DNA of 31,903 bases from Holophagaceae bacterium UBA1801 (lineage in GTDB: Bacteria > Acidobacteriota > Holophagae > Holophagales > Holophagaceae): NCBI GenBank assembly GCA_002319925.1, contig DCFP01000178.1, positions 1 to 31,903 on the forward strand, read 5' to 3'. The notes under the pieces were generated by a model that did no database searches, was not told the origin of the DNA, and was given only the letters and a program-made list of their open reading frames with translations. The position numbers were made by a program, and so were the translations under genes. This document shows, piece after piece, positions 24,701 through 31,903 of this stretch. Numbering within the stretch: the stretch's first letter is position 1; each line of letters opens with the position of its first letter.

Positions 24701-25245
24701 CCGGATGGGGGGACGTTCAGCTCCTGCCGATGATCGAGGAACTGATGATCCTGCAGCTGCGCTTCGACATTCTCCTGAACCCATCCCAGCTCAGAAATGA
24801 TGGAGCTTTCGCCGACTACCACTACCTCGAGCATACGAACCCGCGTTTCCGCCTGCGCAGTGGCATCCCGCCCCACCAGCTGGCCGCCGACCTCACGCGG
24901 TACGACTTCGGGGTGATGTTCTACCGCTTCCCAAAGGGGTTCGGCGTCGGGCGGAGGCATTTCGATTACATGCTGCCCACCAAGTTCTTCAGTTTCATTG
25001 AAGCCTGCGTGCCCATCGTCGTCAGTGAAGAACTCGCGTACGTCAGCGCCATCGTGCGAGAACACGGCCTCGGGGTGGTGGTCTCGCAGTCCGAGATCAG
25101 CCGGCTCGGCGCGATCCTCGCGCAGGTGAACACAGTCACGCTGCGGCGCAACATCACCGCCTATCGCGCCACCGTTCTGATGGACGAGAAGATCGTTAAG
25201 ATGGAGGCCCTTTATCACCAGTTGCTGGCCAAGGCACCTGTCTGA
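21709..25245 (+). CDS. 1178-residue fusion: B12-binding/radical SAM, zinc ribbon, Rossmann-like region, GT-B glycosyltransferase
   Basis: ATG 21709 follows GAGAGG. Residues 1-150 are a cobalamin-binding-type Rossmann domain (FPVGLAYISAVLKRAGHEV; IILGGGLISSEPELM; GVIGEGEET). Residues 200-440 are a radical SAM barrel with CxxxCxxC at Cys213, Cys217 and Cys220 (SRSCPYCCTFCFHP). A zinc-ribbon-like pair follows at Cys464/467 and Cys488/491. Residues about 505-790 look like one or two Rossmann-type units without a clear motif. Residues about 797-1175 form a GT-B-like glycosyltransferase half (VVYVAEFAYVNLCKQSQSLR; LRSGIPPHQLAADLTRYDFG) that resembles the 30137 protein. It could both alter a sugar (methylation or rearrangement) and transfer it. 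I know no close precedent for this full arrangement. Confidence 0.82.
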   Translation: MKFLIMAPRFVNKTGDYYDFPVGLAYISAVLKRAGHEVHTLNLNHLPTDDVDAVVRETVRSNHFDAVCTGGLSAHYLRIKPLVEASRAASPESKIILGGGLISSEPELMVEALGIDIGVIGEGEETILELAQVLESGGSLEGVRGIVYRNPDGRIIRTAERPNIKDLDALPFPDYDGFDVSTYLSYQRTNDTIYYMNTFDRPRLLPVIASRSCPYCCTFCFHPNGNKYRRRSLDGFIKEVEHLVERYDINLLAILDELFSVDHEHMVEFCERMKPFGLKWIAQLRVDQVDRDRLSMFKDAGLFYISYGIESASDSVLKSMKKKINMAQTKKALELTRELGIGIQGNFIFGDPAETPETATQTIDWWIQHSYYHLNMGALIPYPGSDVYNLCLQRDLIKDRLAFVESGCPSLNMTAMTQSDYSRVFQIAAQAQAQHRQFCRVISVTPTCYDVQKKTRLYRLEMECPHCQKTTVYQDFHQDALEVFKIVCRHCRQRSDISSAHFGHVLKGFTSIRTALKRLADAGTPLALTPAIGEEDVREFMELLDVDIRSLNIRCVLDQDAGKDGLSFLGAPISLRTPENVRALLPDHHFLLLPCGRPEAILEHLKGICGVSPDKVLSLPRKHMQVDRSPLDPPAMASALGAIHPELAGITSNLPLTQIEACAADVAMFKALHDLHVQGITRLAVLCDILRLNPCLTAAEALGFKQVDFVSNARQNYYFAGRRGLQKAVTVPMLQDGGYQAVLILRQASVALETDAFDAMPARSDWTVCDLDMFEGTGHLENLLAADIAAKLNRARVDVVYVAEFAYVNLCKQSQSLRRKGWRTALLVVQPSNMDKNAGYFDEVVSSYRSLSVLFNALRGVDAPIFHVQGWLTYHYLPLLAKAANPSAKVVTEFNDIPQLFGEWDFLESLFGKPRTHLEKICSPLVFQHSDGLVFNTATEGASTLVQEMQTPTPYLCFHSYPEPGFFESKQIAVDHDPSPEPHLVFIGNVAPSSLPKAGWGDVQLLPMIEELMILQLRFDILLNPSQLRNDGAFADYHYLEHTNPRFRLRSGIPPHQLAADLTRYDFGVMFYRFPKGFGVGRRHFDYMLPTKFFSFIEACVPIVVSEELAYVSAIVREHGLGVVVSQSEISRLGAILAQVNTVTLRRNITAYRATVLMDEKIVKMEALYHQLLAKAPV

Positions 25246-26026
25246 CCCTGACAATATACACTTGGGTGGGTGGGTTGACTTCCTCCTGTGGAGTCAGCAT
25301 GTCCAGAAGTAGCAATATTACGGAGCTAAAGCGGCAAACGCCAAAAGCCCCTGATGACGAGTTTTCTGAGTCTCTCGGGGGATGTCATTTAGTCAACTTC
25401 AAAGGTTATCTGTCCATTGACCTGTGTGTTGTTCGTGGCGGTTGACCAGTTGGGAGACGATCCATTCCGAAAGAAAGCTAAGTTGCCAGAATATGCCTGA
25501 ACGATTCCAGGGCCCGTTTCTGCAGTTCCTGCATTCACAGCGTAAAACGTAGACCAGACAATGCTAGGGCTCGTAAACCCGCCAGGAATTAGTCGCAGGA
25601 GTTGAGTGATGGGTGTGCCGCCAACACTCGTCGCGTTAAGAGTGAACAGGACCGTGAGCTGCCGGCAGTTCCATCGCCTGTGTCCTGATTTGAAAGATCA
25701 ACTTGGCCTGCGCCAACCGATACGATTGTCAATTTTTAACCGCTGACGCCAGCGAGAAGTCCACGAATTGTTAACAGTGAAGCATTGTTGCAGAGGAGCA
25801 GGTCTGCGCCAGAAAAATCGAAATCATCTAGATTTCCGGTATTTGTCGTCGTTGCTTGAGTCCACCTCATAATTCCGTCCTCCTCAGATCTATGTATAGT
25901 TTTTTTTATTTTCATGAGTTTTACAAAAGCCAGATAGTTTGTCAAACGATAATGATGTCTGAAAATAACAATATGATTTTATGTGGAGAAATAAATTAAC
26001 ATCAACAATTGTAAGGATGGAATCCC
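25246..26026. other. Intergenic region holding a decayed gene and an AT-rich promoter region
   Basis: No intact gene is supported in these 781 bases. Positions 25389-25870 are a minus-strand pseudogene (own entry). Positions 25890-26020 are strikingly AT-rich compared with the rest of the window. They include TTGTCA (25939-25944) and TATGAT (25972-25977), which are too far apart for one promoter but suggest regulation of the methyltransferase at 26027. Positions 25246-25388 contain only a weak 48-codon frame. The drop in GC and the gene decay suggest an insertion scar. Confidence 0.55.
25389..25870 (-). pseudogene. Decayed phage structural (tail-fibre-like) gene
   Basis: On the minus strand ATG 25870, preceded by GAGGAGG, opens MRWTQATTTNTGNLDDFDFS and continues ADLLLCNNASLLTIRGLLAG. 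From memory this matches a motif common in phage tail and baseplate-associated proteins (NNASxLTIRGLxAGxxGQxLTIVxVGAGQVDL). The expected glutamine after GVSG is a TAA stop (25736-25738). Reading on gives KLTIVSVGAGQVDLSNQDTG. A frameshift near 25640-25650 then leads to VLFTLNATSVGGTPITQLLR and a Gly/Thr/Asn-rich tail ending QITFEVD before TAA at 25389. At least one stop and one frameshift make it a pseudogene, unless the parts are two short genes. Family recall was not checked by search. Confidence 0.6.
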
Positions 26027-27328
26027 ATGTGTGCAACTTGCCCTGTCTGTGAAAGTACTAACCATTACTACTTGAGGCGTGTCTTCGTCTCACCTGATGT
26101 GCCCGAAGCATTTCACCTGCTCGACCGCAGCTTCTTTCTTGCCTGTCGCCGCTGTGGAACCGTATTCATGTACCCCCCACGGGTAGAGGCGCCTCAGGTC
26201 TCCCAAGACCAGACTTCTTCTTCCTACTACCGCCAGATGGCAGCTGAGCGGGATGTGGCTGAGGAGGTCGTCAAGGCTCATGTGCACCATATTCAGGAAC
26301 CTAAATACAAAACGTGCCTGAAGTTCCTCCAGGCCCATGTGGATCCCGCCGCGCACACCCGCTGGCTGGATATTGGCTCCTCCGGTGTGCCGACGGCGTT
26401 TCCAGATTTCCAGTTCACCACAATCGAGACAGATCCCGTCGCAGTGCGCATCGGCCAAAACCTTTATAAAAAGGAACGGATTTTCTGTTCCACCTATGAA
26501 GATTTCCAGAGTGCCCAGCCCTTCGATGGAGTGCTCTTCCACCACAGCCTTTACTGCATGGCCAACCCAGCTGCCATGCTCCGTAAGACATTTGAATTGC
26601 TCCGGCCCCACGGCCTCCTGCTCGTTGCCATTTCCGACTTCTTTATGGAGACGACCTCCACCCAGGATGATGGTCAATTTCTGCGCATCGAGGATGTCCT
26701 CCGCGGGGATGTGATGCGCGTGTATTTCAACCGCCACTCCTTGGAATACCTTTGTAATCGGCTGGGTTTCCGTCTCCTTCGGCAGGATGTCATGCAGCAC
26801 GTGCGCAGCAATGGGGAACCATGGGTATCCTCGCGCTACATGCTGTTTACCCGAGTCGAGAATCATGCCGATATCCAGCCAGACCCCGACGGCCTTTCCG
26901 CTTCTATGCGCCTCTGCACCTCCTTGACGGCCAGACTTCAGAACGATCTTGAGCGGATCACCTCCGAAAGCCTCGCTGCGTTCAATCGCCCAGACTGCTA
27001 TTGGGTTGGTGACCGGGAGCTCCTGTTTGAGCTCTCCCGTTTTTCTCCTTTGGATCGCATCACGTGGGCTGTCGACTGGGACTTACCGGAACTTTCCGGT
27101 ACAGAAATCCAGGGGCTCCACTTTGGGCCCATGGCAGAAATTCCAGATGAACCGGATACGGTCGTGATCGTGGCCTCCTTTCTGCGCGCTCAGCAGATCG
27201 AGGCCGTTCTTAGAGCGAGGCTCAAACAAGCAACTTTCTGGCTGCCCACCCGGCGCTCTGCCCTTCCTGGAATGAGGTTGGCAAACTGGGGACTTTCCAA
27301 GGCGCTGAAATTTCAGCAAGCTCCTTGA
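26027..27328 (+). CDS. SAM-dependent methyltransferase, zinc-binding sugar C-methyltransferase type
   Basis: 433 residues; ATG 26027 follows AAGGATGG. N-terminal zinc site: CPVC (Cys5, Cys8) and CRRC (Cys40, Cys43), as in NDP-sugar C-methyltransferases of the TylC3 kind. The SAM-binding loop is LDIGSSG at 114-120, with an acidic end of the second strand (TTIETDP). FDGVLFHHSLYCMANPAAML is motif II-like. A C-terminal Rossmann-like unit (VGDRELLFELSRF; TVVIVASFLRAQQIEAVLRA) is also typical of this family. Canonical members methylate C3 of a keto-sugar. It probably methylates a sugar of this cluster; protein methylation is less likely. Confidence 0.85.
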   Translation: MCATCPVCESTNHYYLRRVFVSPDVPEAFHLLDRSFFLACRRCGTVFMYPPRVEAPQVSQDQTSSSYYRQMAAERDVAEEVVKAHVHHIQEPKYKTCLKFLQAHVDPAAHTRWLDIGSSGVPTAFPDFQFTTIETDPVAVRIGQNLYKKERIFCSTYEDFQSAQPFDGVLFHHSLYCMANPAAMLRKTFELLRPHGLLLVAISDFFMETTSTQDDGQFLRIEDVLRGDVMRVYFNRHSLEYLCNRLGFRLLRQDVMQHVRSNGEPWVSSRYMLFTRVENHADIQPDPDGLSASMRLCTSLTARLQNDLERITSESLAAFNRPDCYWVGDRELLFELSRFSPLDRITWAVDWDLPELSGTEIQGLHFGPMAEIPDEPDTVVIVASFLRAQQIEAVLRARLKQATFWLPTRRSALPGMRLANWGLSKALKFQQAP

Positions 27329-27544
27329 GATTGAGGCAACCTGCAGCACTTCGACCGAAGCGCTGCTTCATGGATTCGTCTAAGGGCTTGTGGGCAGGCT
27401 CAGACGCGATCTCCCTAAAATGGCCGCGGCGGGTCTGCTGCATTGCGATGAAGCCTTGGCGGTTAACGGGATCACAATGTCGCTGACATTCCGATGCCAA
27501 GCATCCTGATTAGGAAGTGTGATAGAACTGCGCGGGGGAACCGC

Positions 27545-28519
27545 ATGGGCAGCAGGCCAACGCGAACCGGGGAAACGCTGACGTTCAGCAACATCTACAA
27601 CTTCATCGGCCGGTCCGGGACGACTCTCCTCCGTAATTTCATCGTTCGAAGCGAAGAGGTCTCCTGCTTGGCCTCAGGCGTTCAGGTCGAATGGCTCAAG
27701 CGGTTCGGGCCATCCATCGATCGCGCAGGGGTAGATTTTCCATCGTCCATCGCGCGTGAGGTTCAGTTGGATTGGGGCGAACGAAAGCTCTACGGGGCCG
27801 ACATTCGTTATGCCTTTGGTGCAACGCGTTCTCTGGATGCAATGGAGCTTCGGCGCATTCTCTTATTCAAACTTCCAATCTTCGAGATTGTGCGCTACAG
27901 CGTGGCCTTCGCTACGGTCGCAAAGCCGATCTTGATGCTGCGCCATCCTTCCGCAGTGCTGTTATCAAGCATGCAGCCGACCTTTCTCCAACAGAGTCAA
28001 TCCCTCTCGGAGATGCGGAATTCGATCGTAATCGCGACAGATGAACTTCGTAACGCAGGTTTCTCCTTGGAAAGTGGCTTGTCCACCCGTGGCGCGGAAG
28101 GTAATGGAAGCAGCGATCTCATCGCAGTCTATACACAATCGATGAATCTCCATCTTCAATTCCTTAGCCAACTCCCAACTCCTACCCTTGTCATCTACTT
28201 CGAGGACTTTTGCGCGAGACCCGTGGAGAACCTTGGATTGATAGAGGAATTTCTCCAGCTGTCTCCTAGGAGTCTTATCAGCCGTATGGCAGGACGATTC
28301 TTCCAGGATGCGCAGGAGGAGGGCCTCGTGGAGATGGCCAAGCCGCTCCTTCCTGAACGCGCATGGGCATGGCAGGGAACTGAGTCCAACGTCGAAGCGG
28401 CTAAGTTGTGGTCGTTCGTGCGGGATGGGGCAGAGAGGCTTGGGTACACGGAGGAGGGGTGCTCTGCGCAATCGCACCTTGCAGGACGCGGCGATCCAGT
28501 CTGGCCCATCCAATTTTGA
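27545..28519 (+). CDS. Sulfotransferase family protein
   Basis: 324 residues from ATG 27545, which has GGGGGAA six bases upstream; a longer in-frame start at 27494 has no ribosome site. Residues 20-29 hold the PAPS 5'-phosphosulfate loop (FIGRSGTTLL). LMLRHPSAVLLSS corresponds to the 3'-phosphate-binding RxP...S segment, and VIYFEDFCARPVENLGLIEE is the typical C-terminal family motif. It would transfer sulfate from PAPS to a hydroxyl, here most likely on a sugar (inference). The 216 bases before it hold no gene I can support. Base composition is somewhat lower in GC than the SDR/aminotransferase run, consistent with separate acquisition. Confidence 0.82.
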   Translation: MGSRPTRTGETLTFSNIYNFIGRSGTTLLRNFIVRSEEVSCLASGVQVEWLKRFGPSIDRAGVDFPSSIAREVQLDWGERKLYGADIRYAFGATRSLDAMELRRILLFKLPIFEIVRYSVAFATVAKPILMLRHPSAVLLSSMQPTFLQQSQSLSEMRNSIVIATDELRNAGFSLESGLSTRGAEGNGSSDLIAVYTQSMNLHLQFLSQLPTPTLVIYFEDFCARPVENLGLIEEFLQLSPRSLISRMAGRFFQDAQEEGLVEMAKPLLPERAWAWQGTESNVEAAKLWSFVRDGAERLGYTEEGCSAQSHLAGRGDPVWPIQF

Positions 28520-28562
28520 TTGAGCTTTACATTGGCCGTGCACACGCATATGCGCACGAGTT

Positions 28563-30137
28563 TCACCGCTGCGCCTCCCATGCCAATGGGCGTTGGAGTT
28601 TAGGCGCTGAAGACCTGGGCCGTCCCAGCACTGCGTCATACAGCGCCATGAGTTCATGGATTTCCTGTTTCATACCGTGAGTCTGATTGAAGACCTGGAT
28701 GCACTTCACCGATCGTGCGTAATCGAATGCGCGGATCTTGTTGGCGACTTGATCAAGCTCAGAAGTGTGGATGGCGATGCCCAGACCGTGTTCTTCCACG
28801 ATCGCGGCCATATACTCGTACTCGGCATTCACAAGAACTGGCAACTCCGCTTCCAGGTAGGTGAACAGCTTGGTTCCAACGGCATATCGCTGGATACTTG
28901 GGCGAAGCCGCAGGACATCCTGGTCAAAGGTCGTCAAGTTCACCACACCAAAATCGTAACCGCTCAACAGCTTGGCCAACTCGTCGGGCGCGCATCCGCT
29001 GCGAAACCGGTACCGCGGATACCGCTCCACCAGCGCGGCGAAGCCTTCATAACCAGGCGGTGGGTTCCGAGGGTCCATGGGACGTTGGGGATCCATGATC
29101 ACTTCGAGGGCGAGCCCTTGTTGGAGAAGGCGTTCGAATGTCGCACGCAGATGGATTTCCGGATACAAGGCAGCCGGGCAGGAACCGTTTTCAGGAATCA
29201 GAACACCGGCGTAAACCAGTCGCGGAACCCCATCTGGCATGGGACTGCGGGGTTCGCGTCCCGATGTCAGCTCTGGACAGGCGAAGGGATGCATCTCGGC
29301 GAAACGGGTGAGACCACCATGCCGCTCCCGCAGTTCATCAGCCACGACGGGAGGGAAACGGCACACAATGGCATCGGCCTGCCTGCAGATGAAGCGTTCC
29401 GACGCGAGATCAAGGTCGATTGTTTCTTCCGGCCAATGGGATGCGAGCACATCCCTTTCGCCCACGATGGAGGTGATGTCGTAGAATTCGCACACGCACG
29501 CGGCGCGACCCTTGTGCTCGATGATGAAGCGCGACAATGCGTAATCAAGCATCCAGCACTGGATGTGCAGGATGTCGGCATCGATCGCCTGGATCATCGT
29601 GGGCAAAGCGCAGGGATGATCCGGGACCCGGAACACATGGCCAAAAGTATTCTGAAAGAGTGCGCGCAAATTCTGGGGCAGCTGTGTCATGGAAAGCAGG
29701 ATCGTCGTGTAGCCCAACTGCTTGAGGTGCAAGGCCTCCCTCAGTATTTGGAAGTAGGGCCGTCGTGCGATGAAAAGCACGCGAGCCTTCCCCTTGTCCT
29801 CCCGGGCCAAGGCTGCGAGATCCTCCGCATACCTGGAATGGATGAATGTTGAAAACAAGCCATCGAGGATTTTCAGATCGTTTCCAGGAATCTGCGTCAC
29901 GCAGGTCTGGATCAGTCGCTGGCGCGTGGGCTCATCAACAATGGAATGGAGAAGATCAGCCAAGCCATCAAACCTGGCCTGCAGGTGCCTGCCCTCTTCA
30001 GTAACTGTCCAGCCCATCACACCGTCGATGGCCTGCTTCAGGAATGCGGAGGTCAAGGATGGGAACTCCCCACGAACCAAGGCGGCCTGGTACAGCTCTT
30101 CAAGCGCGGCTGCTGGTGTACGGATGATATCTCCCAT
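28563..30137 (-). CDS. GT-B-type glycosyltransferase related to the C-terminus of the 1178-residue fusion
   Basis: 524 residues from ATG 30137, with GGAG about eight bases upstream; an earlier in-frame start would overlap the acyltransferase gene. Residues 1-115 are helical without known motif. From about 118 the GT-B pattern runs VLFIARRPYFQILREALHLK, ADILHIQCWMLDY, VCEFYDITSIVGERD, LVYAGVLIPENGSCP and YRFRSGCAPDELAKLLSGYD. These align by eye with VVYVAEFAYVNLCKQSQSLR, IFHVQGWLTYHY, VTEFNDIPQLFGEWD and LRSGIPPHQLAADLTRYDFG in the 21709 protein. Last gene of a three-gene minus-strand operon, starting five bases after its neighbour. Convergent with the sulfotransferase. Sugar and acceptor unknown. 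Confidence 0.78.
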   Translation of the reverse strand: MGDIIRTPAAALEELYQAALVRGEFPSLTSAFLKQAIDGVMGWTVTEEGRHLQARFDGLADLLHSIVDEPTRQRLIQTCVTQIPGNDLKILDGLFSTFIHSRYAEDLAALAREDKGKARVLFIARRPYFQILREALHLKQLGYTTILLSMTQLPQNLRALFQNTFGHVFRVPDHPCALPTMIQAIDADILHIQCWMLDYALSRFIIEHKGRAACVCEFYDITSIVGERDVLASHWPEETIDLDLASERFICRQADAIVCRFPPVVADELRERHGGLTRFAEMHPFACPELTSGREPRSPMPDGVPRLVYAGVLIPENGSCPAALYPEIHLRATFERLLQQGLALEVIMDPQRPMDPRNPPPGYEGFAALVERYPRYRFRSGCAPDELAKLLSGYDFGVVNLTTFDQDVLRLRPSIQRYAVGTKLFTYLEAELPVLVNAEYEYMAAIVEEHGLGIAIHTSELDQVANKIRAFDYARSVKCIQVFNQTHGMKQEIHELMALYDAVLGRPRSSAPKLQRPLAWEAQR

Positions 30138-30142
30138 GCTGC

Positions 30143-31228
30143 TCACTCCAGTCCGTAGCGGTACGCCGGCATATAGGGAATGCGCTGAATCCCGTTGTCG
30201 TCCATGCCCGGAAAGCGGTGCCGCACCAGCTTCTCGCACACGGCCGGGTCGTGGATCTTCTCACCGAGATAGTAGGGACATGTGACGCTAGAAAATCCCC
30301 GTTTAAAGAAGTGGAGGGAATCGTTTCCACCGCCCAGATGGAGGATCCGGACCCCGTGCTGGTGCCCCCAGCAGGCCACCTCGTAGAGCATCACATGGTT
30401 GGGCCACCAGCGGCTCTGCTGGGGGTCCGAAGCACTCAGGAAGTAGTCCAGGTAGTCGCCGTGGCGCAGGAACAGGCCCATGGCGCAGGTCACGCCATCC
30501 AGCAGTACCCGGGCCACCAGGCAGGACTCTCCAAGGTGCTTCACCAGGAGATGGAAGAAGGTTTCAGGGAAGTTCAGGTAGCCGTGCTGCTGGTGGCGGG
30601 TCATGGTCTGGTGGTAGAGCATGGCGAAGGTCGACACGGCCTCGGGTGAGGCATCGAACAGCAGGCGGAGCCCCGCCTGCTGTCCCTGGCGGATGCAACT
30701 GCGGTAGCTTCTTCGGCAGCCGTGCAGGAGGGCCGCCTCATCCTGGGTGAGATCCCAGATGATGTTCTGGCGATGGAGGAGGAGGCGCATCTCCGAGGTG
30801 AGGTGTTCCTGGGTGGCCAGATGTGGGTGGAATCGGATGAACTCGGAAACCACATGGGTCTCCTTAGCATGATTTTCGAAGGTGGCGCGGAAAGCCTGCA
30901 GCAGCTCGAGGGATTTCCTCTTGCCCTTGGCATTGTGGATGAAGCCGCCGTAGCAATAGGGGGTGACCAGGTCGCACCAGGGCGCGAAGGCGGGCCCGAA
31001 AACCGGTTCCTGGGCGAGGAACCGACGGATGTAGGGATAGACCACCAGCTGGTCGCCCTGCTCGAAGACGAAGCATTCTCCCTGGCCATCACCCTTCTCT
31101 TCATACACGCGTAGGAACGCTGGATCGTAGGTGATGTCTCTGCGTGGAATCCTTGCGAGATAGGCTCTCCAGGCGTCGGTTTCGGCTGTGCCCAGGACTC
31201 GAACCTGCCCCGTCCCGCTCAAGATCAC
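30143..31228 (-). CDS. FemAB/GNAT-like acyltransferase (BioF2-like)
   Basis: 361 residues from GTG 31228, in a GTGA overlap with the carbamoyltransferase. It resembles the GNAT-fold family also found in FemAB and CelD-like polysaccharide proteins: a first half with VVYPYIRRFLAQEPVFGPAF, then ALLHGCRRSYRSCIRQGQQA, and a second GNAT unit LVARVLLDGVTCAMGLFLRH followed by YFLSASDPQQSRWWPNHVML. Such proteins acylate amino groups, for example adding an acyl or aminoacyl group to amino sugars. The DegT-made amino sugars in this window would be suitable acceptors (inference). Cytoplasmic; no signal peptide. Confidence 0.8.
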   Translation of the reverse strand: MILSGTGQVRVLGTAETDAWRAYLARIPRRDITYDPAFLRVYEEKGDGQGECFVFEQGDQLVVYPYIRRFLAQEPVFGPAFAPWCDLVTPYCYGGFIHNAKGKRKSLELLQAFRATFENHAKETHVVSEFIRFHPHLATQEHLTSEMRLLLHRQNIIWDLTQDEAALLHGCRRSYRSCIRQGQQAGLRLLFDASPEAVSTFAMLYHQTMTRHQQHGYLNFPETFFHLLVKHLGESCLVARVLLDGVTCAMGLFLRHGDYLDYFLSASDPQQSRWWPNHVMLYEVACWGHQHGVRILHLGGGNDSLHFFKRGFSSVTCPYYLGEKIHDPAVCEKLVRHRFPGMDDNGIQRIPYMPAYRYGLE

Positions 31229-31903
31229 CCTTTCTGGAGGAGGAAGGAACCCAGCGCCAGAGCGTCCAGACCAGAGCTGTAGAAGGTCCGGATGGCATCT
31301 GTAGGGGACTCGACGATCGGTTCACCGTTCAGGTTGAATGAGGTGTTCAGCACGATGGGCACCCCCGTCCGCTTCTGGAAAGCCTCGATGAGGGCGTAGT
31401 ACTGCGGGTTATCCCTCTTCTGAACCGTTTGAAGGCGTCCCGAACCATCCGCGTGGACCACCGCCGGGATGTGTTCACGCATCGATGGGCGGATGGGCAG
31501 TACCTTCTCCATGTACGGCACAGGGATGAAGTGCTCCGTGTCGAAGTAGATGGTTTCGGCTTCTGCGAGAATCGACGGTGCGAAGGGACGGAAAGCCTCG
31601 CGGTACTTCACGGCGCGGTTGATCTTGTCCTTCATCGCTGGGTCGCGCGGATCGGCCAGGATCGAGCGACTGCCCAGGGCGCGCTGCCCGAACTCCATGC
31701 GCCCCTGGAACCAGCCCACGATTTTTCCCGCGGCCAAAAGATCCGCGACGCGAGCTTGGGTGTCGGGCATTGATTCGTACGGCAGGTGATAACGATCCAT
31801 GGTTTGTTGGATTTCTTCGTCTCCATAGGCACGGCCCAGGTAAGGCAGATGGGAGATCGAAGTGCCCGCCCGGAATTCGCTTTCCTGCCAGGCGACCCAA
31901 AGG
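31225..31903 (-). CDS. Carbamoyltransferase, C-terminal part (5' end outside window)
   Basis: The minus-strand frame is open from the window edge (31902) to the stop at 31225, about 225 residues. The ATG at 31800 is not the real start, because coding continues upstream in the same style (SHLPYLGRAYGDEEI). The visible part is the C-terminal domain of NodU/CmcH-type carbamoyltransferases: WFQGRMEFGQRALGSRSILA, REAFRPFAPSIL, VQKRDNPQYYALIEAF and VPIVLNTSFNLNGEPIV. These enzymes transfer a carbamoyl group from carbamoyl phosphate via carbamoyl-AMP to a hydroxyl of a sugar or natural product. The N-terminal ASKHA-like domain lies beyond the window. First visible gene of the minus-strand decoration operon. 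Confidence 0.9.
   Translation of the reverse strand, partial: LWVAWQESEFRAGTSISHLPYLGRAYGDEEIQQTMDRYHLPYESMPDTQARVADLLAAGKIVGWFQGRMEFGQRALGSRSILADPRDPAMKDKINRAVKYREAFRPFAPSILAEAETIYFDTEHFIPVPYMEKVLPIRPSMREHIPAVVHADGSGRLQTVQKRDNPQYYALIEAFQKRTGVPIVLNTSFNLNGEPIVESPTDAIRTFYSSGLDALALGSFLLQKG

Noticed and set aside
25335..25390. Possible minus-strand terminator after the pseudogene (CCCC...GGGG then CTTTTGG)
   Set aside because: The stem needs several mismatches and bulges and the loop is long; not convincing.
25299..25445. 48-codon plus-strand frame (MSRSSNITELKRQ...) with a weak TGGAG before it
   Set aside because: Short, no similarity recognised, and its second half overlaps the end of the pseudogene on the other strand.
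28525..28562. Inverted repeat around CGCATATGCG between the convergent sulfotransferase and glycosyltransferase genes
   Set aside because: A short palindrome with no T-tract on either strand; it could be a weak bidirectional terminator but cannot be supported.
28656..29852. 398-codon plus-strand frame, and other long frames opposite the SDR, TPR-GT and decoration genes
   Set aside because: Mirror frames of high-GC coding genes; histidine/arginine-rich, no family motifs, while the opposite strand shows clear domains.
1..31903. CRISPR arrays, transposase genes, integrase sites, rRNA
   Set aside because: None seen. The only tandem repeats are coding (1-235) and the only mobile-element trace is the phage-like pseudogene.

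Overview
The window is high-GC, densely coded DNA with flagellar genes of ordinary Gram-negative type. The gene order (flagellin, flaG, fliD, a TPR-glycosyltransferase, fliS) next to a long sugar-nucleotide and glycosyltransferase cluster fits a motile environmental bacterium. The overall style suggests an acidobacterium of the Holophaga/Geothrix type, but that is inference: no rRNA or other phylogenetic marker is present. The content is best read as a flagellin locus joined to a surface or flagellar glycosylation island.

Layout: (1) 1-1287, minus strand: a TrpC-like TIM-barrel protein that has lost most catalytic residues. It reads without a stop into a lysine/alanine-rich histone H1-like tail and leaves the window. 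(2) 1880-9118, plus strand: a GT2-GT9 fusion glycosyltransferase, a very short flagellin, flaG, fliD, a TPR-GT9-like protein, fliS and a fliT-position gene. Three candidate sigma-28-type promoters share the same internal spacing. (3) 9255-17046, plus strand: an SDR epimerase, a nucleotidyltransferase-PfkB kinase fusion, a phosphosugar isomerase, a second SDR, a glycosyltransferase-like TPR protein and two tandem DegT-family aminotransferases. Many of these genes overlap or nearly touch. This is a heptose-like and amino-sugar nucleotide supply module. (4) 17040-18128, minus strand: a lone SDR, convergent with the aminotransferases and divergent from the next operon. (5) 18210-25245, plus strand: two unrecognised proteins, a radical SAM/SPASM-like enzyme, a two-gene transketolase lacking its third domain, and a 1178-residue fusion of B12-binding, radical SAM, zinc-ribbon, Rossmann-like and GT-B parts. 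(6) 25246-26026: an intergenic stretch, AT-rich at its right end, with a decayed phage-structural-type gene. (7) 26027-28519, plus strand: a zinc-binding C-methyltransferase-like protein and a sulfotransferase. (8) 28563-31903, minus strand: a carbamoyltransferase (cut by the window edge), a FemAB/GNAT-like acyltransferase and a GT-B protein related to the C-terminus of the 1178-residue fusion.

How they may work together (inference): regions 3 to 5 make unusual activated sugars by isomerisation, phosphorylation, nucleotidyl transfer, epimerisation, transamination, two-carbon transfer and radical chemistry. The glycosyltransferases attach them, probably to flagellin. Regions 7 and 8 add methyl, sulfate, carbamoyl and acyl groups. 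The least described part is the 18210-25245 operon. The odd TrpC-like/H1 protein at the left edge is a separate curiosity.
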